From assembly GCA_024734495.1 (NCBI GenBank), contig JALMQS010000085.1, positions 19,953,636 to 20,017,635 of the forward strand: a stretch of 64,000 nucleotides of DNA, read 5' to 3'. The translations under genes were made by a program, and so were the position numbers. A model generated the notes under the pieces. That model saw nothing but the letters and a program-made list of their open reading frames with translations. It ran no database searches and had not been told where the DNA came from. Of this stretch, positions 51,101 through 57,100 are shown in pieces (the stretch's first letter is position 1; every line of letters starts with the position of its first letter). Origin of the DNA: Forficula auricularia (Eukaryota > Arthropoda > Insecta > Dermaptera > Forficulidae).

Positions 51101-54100
51101 CAATTTTCATGGACTTAGCTCTCCAAAACAAAGTCAGACGTCTCACTTTTAAATATTTTTAAATTGTCTAATAAATTTGTTTGATTTTCAGTCATGTTTT
51201 ATTTTCTTCAAAAAAATAAATATACGTATTTCTTGTTTTGGTTTTATTACATTAGACCAGGCACGTGTTTGGCCACGATCTCACCTGCTGGGAAGCGACG
51301 ATCTGGTCGCAACTGTAGCACGCTTGTTTGTTTTCTTTAATTAACAAAACACAAAAATTTAGTTGCGTGACCCGACAGGAAATATTATTTCTGAAATTTG
51401 GTCGACCTACTGAAAAGGTTTCAAAAACTTCGTTGGATTGATATCTGAAACTTTCAATTTCACATACAAATTCTGGTTTAACAAATATTTCTGAGTTTCT
51501 TTAATCCAATTCAGTTTTTCCTTTTTGGGGCCCCAGTCTATTTCGCCCTCTCTCGCTACGCCACTCGCTACAGCTCTGCCTTCGACTTAAACCCATCTCA
51601 TGAAATTTATTCTCTTTCTTTTTACAATACAAGATTTAATCCTGCCTTATGGGATGTTGCTCCTTCTTGGTGTATATTATTTCATTAAATAAGTATTATT
51701 GAGTTGAAATGTGTTGATATACAAGTACAATCATCTGAAAAAAGCATGTGAATATATATCATCAAAAAAATATAGGTAGCTCAAAATTCTTCATCCATTA
51801 GACAGAAATTAATACTCTCAGATGCAATCAAACTTTGATAATGAAACTTCAAACAGAGAACAATTTATTTTTTTATTTTGGACAAATAATAATTCTATTT
51901 ATTAATTTTAATTATTTATAAATTTCAGATTGACCCTACTCCATTTTATCAAATGTGTTTGGACTCAGAAAACACAGAGTTCGACGTGGTGTGCAGTGCT
52001 TCCGTAGCCTACATAAAAATATGTTCGGAAGATAACACGCCTCTTAGGATTCCAGATGAATGTATCAAGTAGGTGGAAAAAGTCCAAGTTTATGATAGCA
52101 TTTTATAAAGTAACTGTAAAACCGATTTTTATTCAAGCACCTGTTAATAATTAGTATCGATAATATTATAAAACTTATATTAATATATATATATAAAATT
52201 TATATTTCAAATAAAAAATTATTGATTGATTGTATAATAAATATTAAAAAATACAAATCTTTAAAAAAACAATCAAGAATACGTTTATTTGAAACCATAT
52301 ATAGGACAGACTAAACAATACTTAAAATCTCGGATTTACTAGCATGAATATTCAATTAGAATGAAAAATTCTGAATGTACAATGCTGGCTAACCATTCTA
52401 CTAAGCTTAATTATAATCCCAAAATTTTAGATAAAGAATATAACTTGGAAAAAAGATTAATTTTAGAAATGATCGAAATTTTAAATAACAAAAATTCGAT
52501 TAATAAAAGGTCAGATATGGATTGTTTTTCGAATGTTTATAAAAAAATTTTAGAGAAAAATAAATTTTCATAAATATTTATATTTTTATTTAAAGATAAT
52601 CATAGTCACCAAGACAATATGTACAATTGTCTAAATTTTAGAGGAAGAAACTTTTTTTTCTTTTTTACAAATTTACCATTGAAAAAGGGAGAAATTCTCC
52701 CGAAACTTTTGGTTTCGAACAAAAGTGTTCTTGATTGTTTTTTTTTTTTTTTAATATTTTCTCTAAAATCTATGATTGGTCCTTAAAGTAAATTCATTAA
52801 TTAATAGTAAAATTCTGGGTTGATTTTGAAATAATTTCCATCTTTAAAAAAAAAAAGAAACTAAAAAAAAAATGCTTAAATCTTTGCATTTATTATTTAA
52901 TTAAAGGGCCCCTCACTGAAAACTTTTTTTCAGTTTAGCCTGATTTTTTGCTTTTCCCTTCTATTTGAAAGGAGTAAAAAAATTTTAGCTATAATTTTTA
53001 TATATGTTGCATGTCAGAGAGATGTTTGTCTTAAAGGTTTGGCTAACGGCCCGGCAAGCTAGTTAGCGCTTGGGTTCGATTCCTAAGGGGACGAACCTCT
53101 CTGATATGCGATGTAAAAATATTTTCTCTAAAATCTATGATTGGTCCTTAAAGTAAATTCATTTATTAATAGTATAAGTCTGGGTTGATTTTCGAAATTA
53201 TTTCCATCTTTTTTCAAAAAAAAAAAATGCTTAAATCTTTGCATTCATTATTTAAAGATTTGTATTTGTTAATATTTATATTACAATCAATAAATAATTT
53301 TTTCTTTGAAATTGGTTTCGAATAAACTTGTTCTTAATTGTTTTTTTTTTTTTAAGATTTGTATTTTTTAATATAAAATGTATATAAAACAAAAAATGTA
53401 TTTGCGATAATACGATACAGTACGGTAAAACGATATTCGATATGAGATCAAGTGTGTCCAGCCTTTCAAACGTCCATTGTCTCTCTCTTGTCTGATTCAC
53501 TTCCGCTAACAAGTCCCTGCCTGTCAGCTAAACCAGTCCGTGCCTGTCTCAACAGATAAAGATGCATAATTATATAAAAAAATAATACTAATCATGATTT
53601 CTCTTCCAGGTGTCAATCCAACACAATTAACGGCAGTGAACTTAATGAAGGTGTTTTTATTAAATTAGAAAACGATGAAAAGTCTCACTCGTCAGATGTG
53701 GTTTTTCTTATTGAAGCCAAAGAATGCAACCGTAATATTCGTAATCGGAAGTTCATTGATAATCTATTAGGTCAAATTAATGAACAACTAATTAAAAATA
53801 AGATTACCAACAACAGATATGGTTTGGTGACATTTGGAGGGTCAGGCATATTTGATGAGCCAAGAAGTATAATCCTGAATAAAAACATATTTACAAATGA
53901 CGCGGCGGAATTCGGACAATATTTTGATAACTTTGATACAGGTACATAAAAGCTTACGATTTTAAATTAATTTTAGAGATAATATACAGTAATATATATA
54001 TAAATATGGACGTTCGACACACTCACTCACTCATTCATTCATCATAGAAAAACTAATTTGGCGAGGATAATAATTTCTAGGATCTAAGGATTCACTAAAA

Positions 54101-57100
54101 AATGTTGTTTTTTTTTTTTGAAATTTGACTCCGGGGGTCAAATGATGGCAAAATGTCTTTATGAAATATCTCTTAAGAACGATAAGATATCTACTTGCTT
54201 TTGGCTTAGAGCAGTGGTTTCCAACTAGGGAGGCGGGGAATAGTCCTAGGGGAGCGCGAGAATTTTTGAATGAAAAATTAATTTTCATACCATAAATATG
54301 TACAAATAAATAAAACTTCATATTGTAACTTAATAGCAAAAATTCAGTGAATAAATGTTTTTTTTTTTTACATTTTTATACATACATATAATTTCTATAA
54401 TATTATACAAGTATATATTAAAAAATAAAAGGTGGAGAGGCGCGGATTTTTTTTTTTTTTTTTTAGGGGCCGTAGTAGCATAAAGGCTGGAAACCGCTGG
54501 CTTAGAACAATACTGTATACGAATGTCTAAAAAGCGATTTCAAGATTTTTCGAAATTCTGCCCCTAAAGGGGTGAAAATAGGAAAATTTGTTTACATTGA
54601 TTTATATATTATCTATTAAGGGGGGTTAGATATCTACTTGCTTTTTGCTTTATAAAATTCTAGATTCAATCATATAAAAAAATTTTCAGGATTTTTTTTT
54701 AATAAGTCACTTTGTTACCCAAAATAAGTGAGCGGAAAATTAGTTGGGAAAATTTGTTGATGTTTTTTCCTTGATGAATTTTCATAATTAAAAAAAAAAT
54801 ATATACAATTTTGGAACCAGTGTTTTTTTGGGGGACCTAATAATCCCATCACGAGAGGGTGCCCGCTAGGGTCACCCGCCCGGAGTGCCGAGCTGCGAGA
54901 TGGTGCCGAAAGCACGTTCGTAACTGCTCGTTTAAATATGTAAACTTAATTGAAATGGCACTCAGAAATTGATGAGCTTTTTTATGAGTTATCCCACTCA
55001 TAGCGTAAATAGACTTTTCCAAAAGAACTAATCTCTTTTCTAACAAAAACATCGATATCATTCTCGAACTATTGATAGCAGATTTTCCAAGCTAAAGACA
55101 TTTGCTTATAATTAATGATTAACATTTATTTATTTCCTATGCAACTTTAATATAAGTTTTGACAATTTATAAGTAAATTGTCTAACGATAAGTATTCTAT
55201 ACATTATCAAAATGTTACTTTATAATTTCCATTAATGATTTCATTTTGCTGTTTGTTTTAGGCTCTGGAAATGCGGACATATTCGGGGCTATTCGATTTG
55301 CAACAAAATTAAATTTTAGGCCAGGTGTTTCTAAAACATTCTTACTCATCCCTTGTACCAACTGTGATCCAACTAATATGACAGTAAATATCTAGAAAAT
55401 AAGTTAATTAATTAACTATTAGTGTTTGTATAACCGATAAGAATTATAATCTCTAATTATTGAACAGACCCTGGAATTTCCATTGACATTAAATAAATCA
55501 TTGGATTCTTGGCTGAGCCTTTTCCTCACTTTCTAAACGCAGCCCTAATTACTACTTTATTCCATTTATTTCTTTATTAACTAAAGAATACAACTACTTA
55601 ACTCACTTGGAAAAAATTCTCTAACAATTCAGTATGAAGGATAGAAGTAATGGTTTTACAAAAATAAAATAAATTTTTCTTAGACTCAATATATTTGAGG
55701 CTGTTAGTCCATTTTCAGGAGTTATTAGTTACTGAAATTAAAGATGGACTAAGAGTTGAGTTTGAATTTTATTTTTTTGAAAGCATACCTTGTATTCTTT
55801 ATACTAAGGAATTAAATTGTTTCCATTTTGGAAAACAAATGATCCTTATACCATATAAATATTCCGAATGGATATTTAATAAAATTTTATTCATAATTAA
55901 ATTTAATTGGAAAGTTTTTATTTTCCCGAGAGTAGCAGAGTTTTTGAATCATAAAGAGAAACAAAGAGGTTGTCCTCTGCTTGATGCAATCTTTGTGAAT
56001 CAACAACTCTGCTACTCTCGGCAAAACAAAAACTTTTCAATTAGGTTGTCCTCTGTTTGATGCAAATAAACATACATACATATATATGTATAATGTATAT
56101 ATTTTATTTATTTGTTTGAGACTATAGTTTCGAAGGCTTGGTCTTCATCATCAGTCTTTTTTAATTATAAATATTATTTTTCATGGGGTCAATATATAAT
56201 ATTATATATATATATATTAGATTCCACCCTAAATAAAATAAATTCTTTTTAATATAATTGTGAATTACCTGGATTGAATTTTTGAAAATTTTTATCTTTT
56301 TTCCAAAAAAAAGATACTCAAAAAAAGATGCTTAAATCTTTACATTAATTATTGACATTTTTTAATTTTGTTCCTTATTATAATTGTGAGAACCGTTGGT
56401 CATGGCATTTTTAAACAATTCAGAAAAATTGAGCCACTAATATTTTACTTCTCAGTTATTTTAATAAATAAAAAAAAAGTATTATTAAAAAATTTCAATT
56501 AATTTTCTATTTATCCAATCGGTGGTCAACTCAGGAAAACCTTACAAACGAAATCACAAATGTGAATTACTGTTTAAAAACCCAATGAGTCAGCTACGAT
56601 GATAATAATCATTAAATTTCTTCAACTTAATTTCAGGTTGATTATGAAGTTCTTCAACAAGTATTAATCGAAAGAGACATTACCCTTCATATATTGTTTA
56701 ATGACGAATTCAAACTAGAAAAACAGCGATTTTCAAAATTAATCTACGGTAAGTTTTAATTTCTTCACCTTTAAATGAATACGAAATCAATATATAACAT
56801 TATCCTTGGGTTTATATAGGTATCGATGCTAAAACGGCATTCACCAAAAAAGACGTAAAGGTCCTGAGAGGAGGAGGCAACCACGAAATTTTCAAGCAAA
56901 TCAAACGACCTAAATCAATGCTTGGATTATGCATGCCGCTTGCATTGGAAACGAACGGTCAGTCCAATCCACAATCTATTCTCTCAATCCCAGTCATTCT
57001 TAGCCGATTTCCCTTGAAATGTAATAATCAACTAAAATGTCATTGAGAAAAAAAGGATTTTTTGATATCCTAATGCAACAATTCTGCTTGTGATCTTATG

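Larger units (their letters stand above)
52069..53609 (+). other. Intron 20 (1.5 kb)
   Basis: Holds a Penelope-like fragment and a duplicated 145-bp block around a tRNA-like segment. Confidence 0.6.
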
